Positions 7,858-16,814 of a DNA stretch of 64,000 nucleotides are shown here, one piece after another. Numbering within the stretch: the first letter of the stretch is position 1; every line of letters starts with the position of its first letter. Position numbers and translations under genes: made by a program. Origin of the DNA: Methanothrix harundinacea (GTDB lineage: Archaea > Halobacteriota > Methanosarcinia > Methanotrichales > Methanotrichaceae); the NCBI GenBank assembly GCA_002506535.1, contig DAXT01000023.1, positions 1 through 64,000 on the forward strand, given 5' to 3'. The notes under the pieces were generated by a model. The model was given only the letters and a program-made list of their open reading frames with translations, ran no database searches and was not told the DNA's origin.

Positions 7858-8601
7858 GTGGGCCTCTTCGCCTCAGGGCCTCGAGGGGACGCAGCCGTCG
7901 TCGCGATCCTCGCCGCCTTCGGGAGCCTCGTCCTGGCGACGCTCTGGGACCGGCCTTACGCCGCAGCCCTCCTTCTCCTCGTCCCTCCGATCATCCTCTC
8001 TTCGAGGGTCGGCGATCCGAGGAGGGCGGCGGTGATGGCTATCGCCGGCGCCGTCGCGGGACCTCTGACGGAGATGGCCTGTGTTTATGGAGGGCTGTGG
8101 ACCTACGCCAACACCGGAGGTCTCCCCCTGGTTCCACCGTGGAACTTTCCCGGATGGGCCTCTTTTCCCCTGGCCGTATTCCTTCTGGCGAGGGCCCTGC
8201 CGGGGACGGAGTCTCCGGGGCGTTCGCCGCGGGTTCTTCTTCTCGCCCTCGCCGGGATAGGGGCGGAGATCGCCGTCTTCGTCTCCCTGGGGGGTGAGAC
8301 GCCCCTGGCCCTGGCGGCGGGAGCGGTCCTGGCCGCCGCTGTCATCTTCGCCTTCCCCGGGAGGGCCACCCTGGCGATGATGGGGGCCGGCGCCCTCCTG
8401 GGACCTCTGATAGAATCGCTTCCGATCTATGCCGGAGCTTGGTGGTACTCGGCTCCGGCCGATCTCTTCGGGATGCCGGCCTATATGATCCTGGCTTACG
8501 CCGTCTTCGGAGGGCTTCTCGGCAACGCCTCCATAGCGGCGGGGGAGATCTTCGGTAGGAGCGATGGAAGAATCGTAAGACCCGCAGCTTCTTTCAGGTG
8601 A
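7858..8601 (+). CDS. Integral membrane protein with an internal duplication
   Basis: GTG 7858 directly follows the nfo stop, so translation is probably coupled. The 247-residue protein is mostly hydrophobic, with about seven or eight membrane segments. Two halves look related: PLTEMACVYGGLWTYANTGG near residues 65-84 and PLIESLPIYAGAWWYSAP near 183-200. Each has an acidic residue after a Pro-Leu pair and an aromatic YxGxW-type stretch. I do not recognise the family. The 3' end overlaps the convergent response-regulator gene by 8 bases. Confidence 0.7.
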   Translation: MGLFASGPRGDAAVVAILAAFGSLVLATLWDRPYAAALLLLVPPIILSSRVGDPRRAAVMAIAGAVAGPLTEMACVYGGLWTYANTGGLPLVPPWNFPGWASFPLAVFLLARALPGTESPGRSPRVLLLALAGIGAEIAVFVSLGGETPLALAAGAVLAAAVIFAFPGRATLAMMGAGALLGPLIESLPIYAGAWWYSAPADLFGMPAYMILAYAVFGGLLGNASIAAGEIFGRSDGRIVRPAASFR

Positions 8602-9037
8602 GGTTGCTCAGGGTCATGAGAAGATCGTCCTCGGTAATCGGCTTCAATAGATAGGTGACCGCTCCCAGGTCGTAGCTCTTCTGGATGTGCTCGGATACGA
8701 GGGACCCGGTGAGCATCACCACCGGTATCCCCCGGAGGTCGGGGCTTGATTTGAGCCGCTCCAGAAGCTCCATCCCGCTGAGACGGGGAAGTCTGATGTC
8801 CAGGAGTATCAGGTCGGGAAGGCCGGTCCCCTCCTGGCGAAGATATTCCAGGCAGCTTTCGGCCTCTTCGGCGTCCGCGGCGAGAAAGATGTCTCTATCC
8901 TGGCAGATCCTCCGCAAGACCCTCACCGTCAGCTCGGCGTCGTCGGGATTGTCCTCGATGAGCAAAATTTTTAACCTATGGCATCTATTGAACAACTTCA
9001 CCTCCGAGCTTTTAGGTACTCGAATCGTCCCAGACAT
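8594..9037 (-). CDS. Stand-alone CheY-like response regulator
   Basis: The roughly 147-residue protein is a single receiver domain. The acidic pair lies in LLIEDNPDDAEL, the phosphorylated Asp in LILLDIRLP, the Thr in VVMLTGS and the Lys in YLLKPITEDD. The wording, including NPDDAELTVRVLRR, is typical of the Rcp1-like single-domain regulators common in methanogens. ATG 9035-9037 follows a GGAGAATAGG ribosome-binding site; GTG 9061 is a longer alternative. No kinase is adjacent. Confidence 0.85.
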   Translation of the reverse strand: MSGTIRVPKSSEVKLFNRCHRLKILLIEDNPDDAELTVRVLRRICQDRDIFLAADAEEAESCLEYLRQEGTGLPDLILLDIRLPRLSGMELLERLKSSPDLRGIPVVMLTGSLVSEHIQKSYDLGAVTYLLKPITEDDLLMTLSNLT

Positions 9038-9188
9038 CGATCCTATTCTCCGATCATCCACGGTATTTTACCCCTAAAAATACTTTTCCCGCAGGATACG
9101 CTGCCAGGATTAAAATGAAGAAAAAAACCATATAGTAACTATTAAAAATCATACAAAATTTGATGGAAATCGGAGGATATAGGAGGCT

Positions 9189-10115
9189 TCAGAGATCGAT
9201 CATCTCTCTTGCGCTCCCCCTGGAGAGGAGGGCGACCCTGCTTAGGGGGACGTCGTCTTTCAGGGTGTAGCCGAGGGCAGAGGATAGATCCTTCGCGAAC
9301 TCCATCACCTCTTCGTGGGAGGGCATCGAATCCCTTCCGAGGCGGTTTCGGGAGCTTCCCAGGTGCATGTAGGCTTTCACCTCTACGAAGTCCGGCTCTG
9401 CGGTCTCGATCAGCTTCGCGTAACCCTGGGGGTCGTTCATGTTGAGGCCCCGGGCCAGGGTGAGCCTCGCCACCGTCCGCACCGGCGAGTCCCTCATCCT
9501 CTCGAGGCTCTCGAGGAATCGGCTCCAGAGGTTCGACCGGGGGTTACATACCCTCCGGTACGTCTCCTCATTCGGGGCGTTGAGGCTGATGTAGAGCTGG
9601 GTCGGCCTCACCTCGCCGATCGCCTCAGGGTTCGTCCCGTTCGTCACCAGGAAGGCGGTCATCCCGCGCCCCTTAACCTCCTCGACGAGCTCTTTTATCA
9701 TGGGGTAGAGGGTCGGCTCTCCCATGAGGGAGATGGCTACGTGAGCCGGCTCCTTCGCCTCTTTTAGCCTCGCGGAATCGGTCGTCTCGGGGGCGCCACC
9801 GTAGCCGGAGATGAGCCTCTGCTGCTCGATAAGGATCCCGTCCAGAAGCGTTGCCGGCTCGATCCAGCCCCCTGAGGCGGTGGGCATCTCGTCGATGGGC
9901 CTCCAGCAGTGGAGGCAGCGGTGGTTGCAGAGGAGAGTCGGGGTCATCTGGACACACCGGTGGCTTGCGATGCCGTAAAAGTGGTGTTTGTAGCACTGAT
10001 CCCCACCCCGGATGGACCGCCGCAGCCACAGGCAGGGCTTGACGGCTCCGGAGGCGACCAGGTGGTAGCCCTGCCTCTCCAGCCGTTCTCTTATCTCAGG
10101 GGGGAACTGCTCCAT
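9189..10115 (-). CDS. taw1: Taw1, 4-demethylwyosine synthase (radical SAM)
   Basis: The 308-residue enzyme rebuilds m1G37 of tRNA-Phe into the tricyclic 4-demethylwyosine, using pyruvate and SAM. The radical-SAM cluster motif CNHRCLHCW lies near residues 63-71. Archaeal TYW1 features include KHHFYGIASHRCVQMTP before it, then SLMGEPTLYP, FLVTNGTNPE, LYISLNAPNEETY and FVEVKAYMHLGSSRNRL. It has no flavodoxin domain, as expected in archaea. Transcribed divergently from the beta-helix gene; the minus-strand TATA is ACTATATAACC at 10141-10151, about 30 bases from the start. Confidence 0.95.
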   Translation of the reverse strand: MEQFPPEIRERLERQGYHLVASGAVKPCLWLRRSIRGGDQCYKHHFYGIASHRCVQMTPTLLCNHRCLHCWRPIDEMPTASGGWIEPATLLDGILIEQQRLISGYGGAPETTDSARLKEAKEPAHVAISLMGEPTLYPMIKELVEEVKGRGMTAFLVTNGTNPEAIGEVRPTQLYISLNAPNEETYRRVCNPRSNLWSRFLESLERMRDSPVRTVARLTLARGLNMNDPQGYAKLIETAEPDFVEVKAYMHLGSSRNRLGRDSMPSHEEVMEFAKDLSSALGYTLKDDVPLSRVALLSRGSAREMIDL

Positions 10116-10140
10116 GATGCGGGATCTGAGGGCTGCGAGC

Positions 10141-10151
10141 GGTTATATAGT
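10141..10151 (-). promoter_or_regulatory. TATA box for taw1
   Basis: The minus-strand ACTATATAACC sits about 26-36 bases before ATG 10115, implying a very short leader. Confidence 0.6.
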
Positions 10152-10187
10152 TATTCGAGGGTCTGTAGAGGGGCGACGAAAATAAGC

Positions 10188-10196
10188 TTTTTATAA
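10188..10196 (+). promoter_or_regulatory. TATA box for the NosD-like gene
   Basis: TTTTTATAA lies about 40 bases before ATG 10235. Confidence 0.55.
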
Positions 10197-10234
10197 TCCC
10201 TAAGACGGTCGTAATAATTCAGAGGGATCACGGG

Positions 10235-10963
10235 ATGATAAAGATGAGTATAAAGCTTTCGCCGATTCTGGCCCTCCTGGTCGTCCTCGGGGGCGCCGGG
10301 GTGGCAGAGGGCGCGGCCACCCTGAAGGTATGTGAATGCAGAGGATGCGGCTGTCAGTACCTCAGCATCCAGGAGGCTATCGATATAGCCAGCCCCGGAG
10401 ATGTGGTCCTGGTCAGGGGGGGAACTTTCCATGGAAACATCAACGTCACAAAGCCGATAATCCTAAGAGGTGAGAGGTGGAAGTATCCCGATCTGCCCAT
10501 CATATACGCCGACGGGAACGGAAGCTGCATCACTGTAAGCGCCGACGGGGCGACGGTGGAGTCGATGCGGTTTTCAAACTCCGGAAACGAGTCCGGGGAC
10601 GCGGGGATAAGGGTCGTATCCGAGGGCGTCACCATCAGGGATAACTATGCCTTCGCAAACGGGGGCGCTGGGATACTCCTCGACGGGGCGAGAAACTCTA
10701 CAGTCTTCGCCAACGCCGTCTTCGAGAACCTCCTCGGCATCAGCCTCGTCGGCTCCGAGGGCAGCCTCCTCTTCAACAACAGGCTCTATAACAATACGGA
10801 GTTCGACGCCTTCGACGACGGCATGAACCGGTGGGACGACGGCGCCATCGGAAACTACTACGGCTCCTTCGACTGCACCGACGGGGACGGCGATGGCATA
10901 TGCGACTTGGCCTATGAGATTCCGGGAGGATCGAGCTCAGACGCCCTTCCTATCGTCAGCTGA
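10235..10963 (+). CDS. Secreted right-handed beta-helix (NosD-like) surface protein
   Basis: The 242-residue protein starts with a signal peptide (ILALLVVLGGAGVAEGA). A Cys-rich segment follows (CECRGCGC, about residues 32-39). The rest is parallel beta-helix repeats of the NosD/PbH1 type, such as GVTIRDNYAFANGGAGILL and NSTVFANAVFENLLGISL. The C-terminus WDDGAIGNYYGSF then DGDGDGICD and IPGGSSSDALPI is the usual ending of these methanogen surface proteins. ATG 10235 is used; ATG 10244 is possible. Confidence 0.8.
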   Translation: MIKMSIKLSPILALLVVLGGAGVAEGAATLKVCECRGCGCQYLSIQEAIDIASPGDVVLVRGGTFHGNINVTKPIILRGERWKYPDLPIIYADGNGSCITVSADGATVESMRFSNSGNESGDAGIRVVSEGVTIRDNYAFANGGAGILLDGARNSTVFANAVFENLLGISLVGSEGSLLFNNRLYNNTEFDAFDDGMNRWDDGAIGNYYGSFDCTDGDGDGICDLAYEIPGGSSSDALPIVS

Positions 10964-11085
10964 AGAGAGATCCCCCTTTCATATTTATCATAGACCGACG
11001 ATAGATGGTCTGCCGGATTTGCAGCCCAGAGGTAGGCGGTGCAAAGATGGTCCGCCAGGGTTTTTCGGACGGCCCGAAGGGAGCA

Positions 11086-11095
11086 CCTTTAAATA
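11086..11095 (+). promoter_or_regulatory. TATA box for the cold-shock protein gene
   Basis: CCTTTAAATA is a strong archaeal TATA box 37-46 bases before the ATG, giving a leader of about 15-20 bases. Confidence 0.65.
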
Positions 11096-11131
11096 GTCGT
11101 ATGTTTTATCTCAGGACAACGAGGAATTGAA

Positions 11132-11329
11132 ATGGTTACTGGCACAGTGAAGTTCTTCAACAGAACAAAACATTTCGGCTTTATAGCTGGAGACGACGGG
11201 ACGGACTATTTTGTTCACTCAAGCGGTCTGAAGCCGGGCGTATCCATAGATGAAGGAGATAAGGTCAGCTTTGAAGTGGAAGCTGGCGACAGGGGCCCCA
11301 AAGCAGAAAAGGTGGAGAAGACTCAGTAG
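11132..11329 (+). CDS. CspA-family cold-shock domain protein
   Basis: The 65-residue protein is one cold-shock OB fold that binds single-stranded nucleic acid. It begins MVTGTVKFFN. RNP1 is KHFGFI (usually KGFGFI; His replaces the first Gly) and RNP2 is DYFVHSS. It is monocistronic, with its own TATA box and a hairpin terminator. Such proteins are patchy in methanogens and probably came from bacteria. Confidence 0.92.
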   Translation: MVTGTVKFFNRTKHFGFIAGDDGTDYFVHSSGLKPGVSIDEGDKVSFEVEAGDRGPKAEKVEKTQ

Positions 11330-11365
11330 TTCCTGATCCTAAATTTTCATATTTTCAAAAGAAGA

Positions 11366-11392
11366 TCGACCGGACCCGTTCCGGCCGATTTT
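11366..11392 (+). terminator. Hairpin plus T-run after the cold-shock gene
   Basis: TCGACCGGA (11366-11374) pairs with TCCGGCCGA (11380-11388) with one mismatch across a 5-base loop, followed by five Ts. Confidence 0.6.
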
Positions 11393-11492
11393 TGCTTTTA
11401 TCCGGTTTTGCTCCCTCTACAGGTGGCGTTATCCTCTGATCTAATCCAGCCGATCTTGCTTCTTCTCGATATCATCATCTATCAGGGGTTTT

Positions 11493-12236
11493 CTATCTCC
11501 CAAGCCTCCGGCGGAGGCGTTTATTCACCCACCGGACCATCTGGCTGACGAACGCCGACGGTGACATCCTCTTGCTCTCGATCTTCACCCGGCCTTCCCG
11601 GATCGATCCGAGGATATCATCCAGGTCGGCGCCCTCCTCGACTTCCACGACGGTCACCCCCAGCCCCACCGTCCCTGCGATATGGGCGTCGCTTCCCGCC
11701 ACCATGGGAAGCCCCCGCCTCTCGGCCATCCTTTTGGCCCAGAAGTTCGCGATCCCGAAGATGTACTTGGAGTTGTAGACCTCGACGGCGTCACAATCGG
11801 GTATCCTGTACATGGAGTGTCTGAAGAGGTGGTAGGGATGGGATACGATAGCTATTCCGCCCTGGCGGCGGACGAACTCGACCGTCTCCTCGGTTCTCCG
11901 CCCCGGAGGCGGAAGCTTCCTCACCCCCAGGGCGAGGAGGTGGCCGTCGGAGGTGGAGACCTCAACGCCCGGTATCACCAGAAGGTCGAGGCCCCTCTCC
12001 CCGACGATCCTCTCAGCCTCGATGGACCCCTCCAGGGTGTCGTGGTCGGTGATGGCGATCCCGTCGAGGCCGCCCTCCAGGGCCGCCTTCAGGATCTCCT
12101 CGACCCCGTCCCTGCCGTCCGAGAAGGACGAATGGACGTGGAGGTCGAGGCGTAGGTGCCTTTTTGGGCTGGGAAATCCACCGTCTATGGCAAGATCGAT
12201 GGATCTCTCCCCGCCATCCTCCTCCGTAGATCCCAT
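11493..12236 (-). CDS. PHP-domain metal-dependent phosphoesterase
   Basis: The 247-residue protein has the PHP motifs DLHVHSSFSDG near residue 30, ITDHDT near 61, IPGVEVST near 87, IVSHPYH near 132 and GSDAHI near 183. These ligands bind a multinuclear metal centre that cuts phosphoester bonds; related proteins act on nucleotides or oligonucleotides. The substrate cannot be told from sequence. ATG 12236 follows an AAGGAG ribosome-binding site. It is last in the aclA-aclB-aconitase-like run, 36 bases after the preceding stop. Confidence 0.85.
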   Translation of the reverse strand: MGSTEEDGGERSIDLAIDGGFPSPKRHLRLDLHVHSSFSDGRDGVEEILKAALEGGLDGIAITDHDTLEGSIEAERIVGERGLDLLVIPGVEVSTSDGHLLALGVRKLPPPGRRTEETVEFVRRQGGIAIVSHPYHLFRHSMYRIPDCDAVEVYNSKYIFGIANFWAKRMAERRGLPMVAGSDAHIAGTVGLGVTVVEVEEGADLDDILGSIREGRVKIESKRMSPSAFVSQMVRWVNKRLRRRLGR

Positions 12237-12272
12237 CTCTGCTCCTTCACCCCCGCCTCTCCTCTTCCAGCT

Positions 12273-13526
12273 TCAGACATACCTCGGGTCGGCGATTACG
12301 CCCTCGACGGCCGTCGCCGCCGCCGTCGCCGGAGACGCCAGGTATACGAGGCCGCCTTTTCCCATTCTTCCCGGAAAGTTCCTGTTGGCGGTGGAGAGGC
12401 AGACCTCTCCCTCGGCGAGGACCCCCATGTGGGCGCCGAGGCACGGGCCGCATCCCGGCGGCCCGATCATCGCCCCCGCCTGGACGAGATCCTCGATGAT
12501 CCCCGAGGATAGGGCCCGGAGGAGGACCCTCCTCGAGGCGGGTATGACGAGGGTCCTCGTCTTCACCCTCTTCCCCTTGAGGATCTCGGCGGCGACCTTC
12601 AGGTCTTCGTAGCGGCCGTTGGTGCAGGTCCCTATGAAGACCTGGTCGACCTTTGTCCCCGCCACCTCCGGGACCGGCCGGACGTTGTCGACCCTGAAGG
12701 GGGCGGAGACGAGCGGTTCCAGATCCGAGACGTCGAACTCCATCTCCGAGGCGTAAGATCCGGGATCGGAGTGGACGGTATGGTACGCCCCCTTCGCCCT
12801 CCCCCTCAGGAACTCTTCGGTCACCCCGTCCGGGGGGACGATGGCGGCCTTCGCCCCCATCTCGACCCCCATGTTGGAGAGGGTCATCCTCCCCGAGATG
12901 GAGAGGGCCTCGATCGTCTCGCCGACGTACTCCAGGGCCTTGTAGGTGGCGCCGTCGGCCCCGATCGCACCGACGAGCATCAGGGTGATGTCTTTGGCGA
13001 GGACCCTTCTTCTGAGCCGGCCGGTGATCCTGATACCCACCGTCTCGGGTACCTTGAACCAGAGCCTTCCTCTGGAGTAGATCTCCGCCATGTCCGTCGC
13101 CCCGACCCCTGTCCCGAAGGCGCCGAAGGCCCCGTAGGTGCAGGAGTGGGAGTCGGCCCCCACCAGGAGCGTCCCCGGAAGGGCGAACCCCTCCTCGGGG
13201 AAGACCTGGTGGCAGATCCCTTCACCGCCTTCGAAGAAGTGGACTATCCCCTGATCCTTCGCCCAAGTCCGTACCATCTTCTGCAGGTCCGCGGAGACGC
13301 TGCTGTTGGCGGGGACTATGTGGTCGAAGGGGATGACGATCCTCTCGGGGTCGAAGACCCGCTCCGACCCCATCTCGCCGAAGGCCTTGATGGCGAGGAC
13401 GCTGGTGCCGTCGTGGGACATGGCATAATCCACCTCTGCCTCAACGATCTCTCCCGCCTCGGCCCGGTGGCCGCAGGCCCTGCTGAATATCTTCTCGCTG
13501 ATGGTAGCCAAGGTCAGATCCTCCAT
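12273..13526 (-). CDS. Aconitase-superfamily large subunit (LeuC / homoaconitase type)
   Basis: The 417-residue protein is the 4Fe-4S catalytic subunit of an isopropylmalate-isomerase/homoaconitase enzyme. It shows MSHDGTSVLAIKAF, HFFEGGEGICHQV, GADSHSCTYGAFGAFG, the cluster motif FIGTCTNGRYEDL, and GPPGCGPCLGAHMGVL with the remaining cluster cysteines. A small LeuD/HacB-type partner is required but not in the window. LeuC, homoaconitase and archaeal aconitase-like members cannot be separated by eye. Its place right after ATP-citrate lyase makes citrate/isocitrate isomerisation worth testing. ATG 13526 is chosen over a GTG at 13568. Confidence 0.85.
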   Translation of the reverse strand: MEDLTLATISEKIFSRACGHRAEAGEIVEAEVDYAMSHDGTSVLAIKAFGEMGSERVFDPERIVIPFDHIVPANSSVSADLQKMVRTWAKDQGIVHFFEGGEGICHQVFPEEGFALPGTLLVGADSHSCTYGAFGAFGTGVGATDMAEIYSRGRLWFKVPETVGIRITGRLRRRVLAKDITLMLVGAIGADGATYKALEYVGETIEALSISGRMTLSNMGVEMGAKAAIVPPDGVTEEFLRGRAKGAYHTVHSDPGSYASEMEFDVSDLEPLVSAPFRVDNVRPVPEVAGTKVDQVFIGTCTNGRYEDLKVAAEILKGKRVKTRTLVIPASRRVLLRALSSGIIEDLVQAGAMIGPPGCGPCLGAHMGVLAEGEVCLSTANRNFPGRMGKGGLVYLASPATAAATAVEGVIADPRYV

Positions 13527-13578
13527 AAAAGAGGGGCCGGCCGGAGGGGCCGGCCCGCTATTCGCCACCGAGGGAGCC

Positions 13579-15423
13579 TCACTTGAACTCCGGGAGCATG
13601 AAGGCGATGTCGTCCTGGGGGTGGCGGTAGAGCCTCGAATCGAGCCTCTTCTGGTCGAGGATGTGGCCTATGATCCCGATGGACCTTCCCAGGGCGAAGA
13701 GGCCGTTGAGGTAGCCGTACTTGATGACGTCGTCGATCTCCCTCTCGTCGAAGACCTCGCAGGAGCTCATCAGGTCGATGAAGAGGACGCCTATGCAGCC
13801 GTCGACGTTGAGAATGAGGTTTCCCTTCTTGGCGGTGGTGATCTCCTGGACTGCTAGGGCGTAGTCGAGCAGGTCTGTCCTCTCGAAGTTCTCCCTCGCA
13901 TAGCCGATGAGAAGCTCCACCCTCTTGTCGGGGTTCTTGACGCTCTTTATCCTGTGGCCGATACCGGGGATGTTGATCCCCGCCGTCTTCATCTCTCTTA
14001 CGAACTCCTCGGGGGAGAGGCCGGAGTCTCTCGCCCTCTTGAACTCCCGGGCGGCGTCGTCGATCGCCCCGCCGAACCGGGGCCCGATGGTGAGAAGGCC
14101 GCTGGCGAGAGAGGTGATGAGGTCTTTTCCGGCGCAGGAGGCTACGATGGCGTTGTGGGCTGCCGAGACTGCGGGGCCGTGGTCGGCGACGATCTGCAGG
14201 ACCAGCTCTATGAACTCGGCGGCCCAGGGGGGGATCTCCTTCTTGAACCAGAGGAGGCCGATGACCCCTCCGATCCCCATGCCGTCGTCCAGGACCCGGC
14301 TCAAGGGCTTTCCTCCGTAGAGGACCTCCTCGCCCCGGTCGTCGGAGATGGTGCAGATGAGGTTTGTGGACTTTCGGACGATCCCCTCGGAGACGGCCTT
14401 GGCGTAGTCCATGGGGATCGTCGGGATCTCGGGCTCTTCCACCTCACGAAGCTTACCCTCGGCGAGGAGACTCTCGTAGACCCGTCTTATCTCGTCGCCG
14501 TAGCCGTCGAAGGAGTCGGGGACTATGGCCCCCGCCTCTTTCAGCGCCCGGTTCTTGGCGTCGGCGGTCTCCAGGTCCGTCTGGGCCTTTGCCCCGGCGT
14601 GGCCGAACTGGACGGACCCGGGGAGGACCTTGGAGCAGGTCCCGGTGACCCAGATCACCAGGGGCTTTGTAATCTTCCCCTCCTTCAAGGCCTCGACGAT
14701 CCTGTACTCGTCGGTGCCCCCCACCTCGCCCAGGGACGCTATTATGGCGACGTCGGGGTTCGTCTCGAACCGGAGGATGTGGTCGAGGAGGTCGGATCCC
14801 GGATACCTGTCTCCTCCGATGGCGATCCCCTCCACTGCACCGCTGGAGTTACGCGCTATGATGTTGAAGGCCTCGTTGAGCATACCCCCGGACTTGGAGA
14901 CGAAGCCGACGCAGCCGGGGCGGTGGAGCTTCGACTCGATGATGTTCTCGATGGTCCCGGCGGTGTTTCCTATCCTGAAGGCCCCGGCGGTAAGGCCGCC
15001 GACGGTGGCGGGGCCGATGATCGTCTTTTTCATCTTCTGGGCCGTCGCCGCCATCACCCTCGCCATCCTCTCGGGGACCCCCTCGGCGATGATCGCCACC
15101 GTCTTTATCCCTGGAGAGGCGAGGGCCTCCATGCTGGTCTCGAAGGCGGACCTGAAGGAGGCGAAGTTGACCATCACATCCACCGATGGGTGGGCGGCCA
15201 CCGCCTCGGGGATCGTCCTGTACATGGGTAGGAGGATCTCCTCGGTCCCCCAGAAGAGCTTGTGGACGCCGGCCCGGTTGGGGTTGATGATGGCGGCGAC
15301 GCTGGGGACTGACCTTCTGCAGAGATAGTCGAAGTCGAGCATCCTCTGGATGGCGTTCGTCTGAAAGCCGTAGACGAAGGCCCGGGTGTTCCTGTCGAAG
15401 AGCTGGTAGTCCTTCATGGTCAT
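13579..15423 (-). CDS. aclB: ATP-citrate lyase, CoA-ligase/citrate-synthase subunit
   Basis: The 614-residue protein matches the C-terminal half of animal ACLY, the separate subunit of plants and reverse-TCA bacteria. The CoA-binding part reads MLDFDYLCRRSVPSVAAI, then IGPATVGG, IGGDRYPGSD and LGEVGGT. The phosphohistidine motif is QFGHAGAKAQ near residue 277. The citrate-synthase-like C-terminal domain includes IPGIGHRIKSVKNPDKRVE. With aclA it cleaves citrate to acetyl-CoA and oxaloacetate at ATP cost, or runs in reverse to make citrate. The start ATG 15421-15423 overlaps the aclA stop (TGATG) behind a GGGAGGAGGAG ribosome-binding site. Confidence 0.93.
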   Translation of the reverse strand: MTMKDYQLFDRNTRAFVYGFQTNAIQRMLDFDYLCRRSVPSVAAIINPNRAGVHKLFWGTEEILLPMYRTIPEAVAAHPSVDVMVNFASFRSAFETSMEALASPGIKTVAIIAEGVPERMARVMAATAQKMKKTIIGPATVGGLTAGAFRIGNTAGTIENIIESKLHRPGCVGFVSKSGGMLNEAFNIIARNSSGAVEGIAIGGDRYPGSDLLDHILRFETNPDVAIIASLGEVGGTDEYRIVEALKEGKITKPLVIWVTGTCSKVLPGSVQFGHAGAKAQTDLETADAKNRALKEAGAIVPDSFDGYGDEIRRVYESLLAEGKLREVEEPEIPTIPMDYAKAVSEGIVRKSTNLICTISDDRGEEVLYGGKPLSRVLDDGMGIGGVIGLLWFKKEIPPWAAEFIELVLQIVADHGPAVSAAHNAIVASCAGKDLITSLASGLLTIGPRFGGAIDDAAREFKRARDSGLSPEEFVREMKTAGINIPGIGHRIKSVKNPDKRVELLIGYARENFERTDLLDYALAVQEITTAKKGNLILNVDGCIGVLFIDLMSSCEVFDEREIDDVIKYGYLNGLFALGRSIGIIGHILDQKRLDSRLYRHPQDDIAFMLPEFK

Positions 15424-16700
15424 CACTCTCCTCCTCCCAGGGCCATCGATACGATCCGCGTCATGTGGGTCTCGGGGCCGTAGACGTGGATCGGGACCCC
15501 CAGCCTCTCGCCGAGCTGTCTCATTATGCGAAGCCCCTCCTCGTAGTGGGGCCCGCCCCTACGGACGTAGATCTCGACGCCTGTATCCCGCAGCCTGTCC
15601 CGGTAGTCTTCGAGGCCCATGACCACCCCCTTGAAGGTCTTGGCGACGTCGGTGAAGTTGGCGATCCCGCCGCCTATGAGTAGGAACTTATTCCTCCCTC
15701 CCGGGTCTTTCTCCCTGGTCATCAGGTCCAGGATCGTCTTGGTGTACTCGTAGGTGTCCTGGGTGGAGGGGTCGCCGCTGTACTCGCCGTAGTTGGCGAG
15801 CTCTCCGGAGAAGCCGAGGTCGCAGATGGTGTCGGCGTAGATGACGGAGGCGCCGCCCCCGGCCACCATCGTCCAGACCCTCCCCCTGGGGTTCAAGATC
15901 GTAAGCTTCAGGGAGGCTCCCGTCCGGGAGTCGATCTCCTTTATCCAGGCCTCCTCCTCCGTCAGCGCCCGACCGAAGGGCTCGGGAAACTCGAGGCCCT
16001 GCCAGGTCTTCCTCTGCCAGAAGGCCTCGGCGTCGTCGAGCCTCGCCACCAGGTCGAGGGGTACGATCTTGCCTTCGGCGAAGACGAAGGGGTTGATCTC
16101 GAGGTAGGAGAATCCCAGGTCTCTATAGAGCCGGTATAGCCCCCGGATGAAGGCGGCCGTCGGCGCGAGGCGGTCGGCGAGGCCCGCCGGAAGCTTTGAT
16201 CCGAGGTCGATCTCCTCGGGCCTCGCCAGGACGGAGACGGGGATCTCGGTGACTGAGTCCCAGTTCGCCTCGATATCGATCCCGCCCCGGAGGGAGAAGT
16301 AGATCACGTCTTTCTCCCTCTCGGACTTTATGGCGACGTAGTGCTCCTCCTCCGGTCCGTGGGGTACGAAGGGCTCGATGAGGAACGTATCGAGGGTCCC
16401 GACGACCGACCCCACCAGAACCTCGCAGCCCATATTCTCCTGGATGTACTTTTTTGCCTCGTCCCAGGAGGCGTCGAGGAGGATGAGGCCGTGAGCCCCT
16501 CTCTTGCCGAAGAGCTGGTCGGGTTTGACCACTAGCTTTTTCTTCTTGACCCAGGGGTTATCGACCGCCACCACCTCCAGGTCTGTATCCGCAGTAACAA
16601 GTGCTATCTCACCATTGTAATCGAAATCATCGATATAACCGGGAAGCATCTCCGCCAGGATCCTCTTGGCGTCGAATTCCCTTATCCCTCTCTGTGCCAT
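15423..16700 (-). CDS. aclA: ATP-citrate lyase, ATP-grasp/citrate-binding subunit
   Basis: The 425-residue protein matches the N-terminal half of animal ACLY, close to the plant AclA length of about 423. It has an ATP-grasp region (LVVKPDQLFGKRGAHGLI, SYLEINPFVF) and a citrate-binding part (RVWTMVAGGGASVIYADTI, LIGGGIANFTDVAKTFKG, VYVRRGGPHYEEGLR-like segment). ATG 16698-16700 follows the ribosome-binding site GGAGGAGGTTATC. Reading further upstream gives only an out-of-family extension. It is first gene of the four-gene run and divergent from 16815. Confidence 0.92.
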   Translation of the reverse strand: MAQRGIREFDAKRILAEMLPGYIDDFDYNGEIALVTADTDLEVVAVDNPWVKKKKLVVKPDQLFGKRGAHGLILLDASWDEAKKYIQENMGCEVLVGSVVGTLDTFLIEPFVPHGPEEEHYVAIKSEREKDVIYFSLRGGIDIEANWDSVTEIPVSVLARPEEIDLGSKLPAGLADRLAPTAAFIRGLYRLYRDLGFSYLEINPFVFAEGKIVPLDLVARLDDAEAFWQRKTWQGLEFPEPFGRALTEEEAWIKEIDSRTGASLKLTILNPRGRVWTMVAGGGASVIYADTICDLGFSGELANYGEYSGDPSTQDTYEYTKTILDLMTREKDPGGRNKFLLIGGGIANFTDVAKTFKGVVMGLEDYRDRLRDTGVEIYVRRGGPHYEEGLRIMRQLGERLGVPIHVYGPETHMTRIVSMALGGGE

Positions 16701-16814
16701 CTTGATAACCTCCTCCCCCTGGTGAGGGCCCTTTTTGTTTACAAATCTTTCTACGAAAGGGGGCCAAAATGTGTCCGGAAAGGCTGAAATACCGTCCAGC
16801 TCCATGGACGGGGG

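Noticed and set aside
13954..15231. Long plus-strand open frame opposite aclB
   Set aside because: The same mirror effect of high GC codon use; no recognisable protein features.
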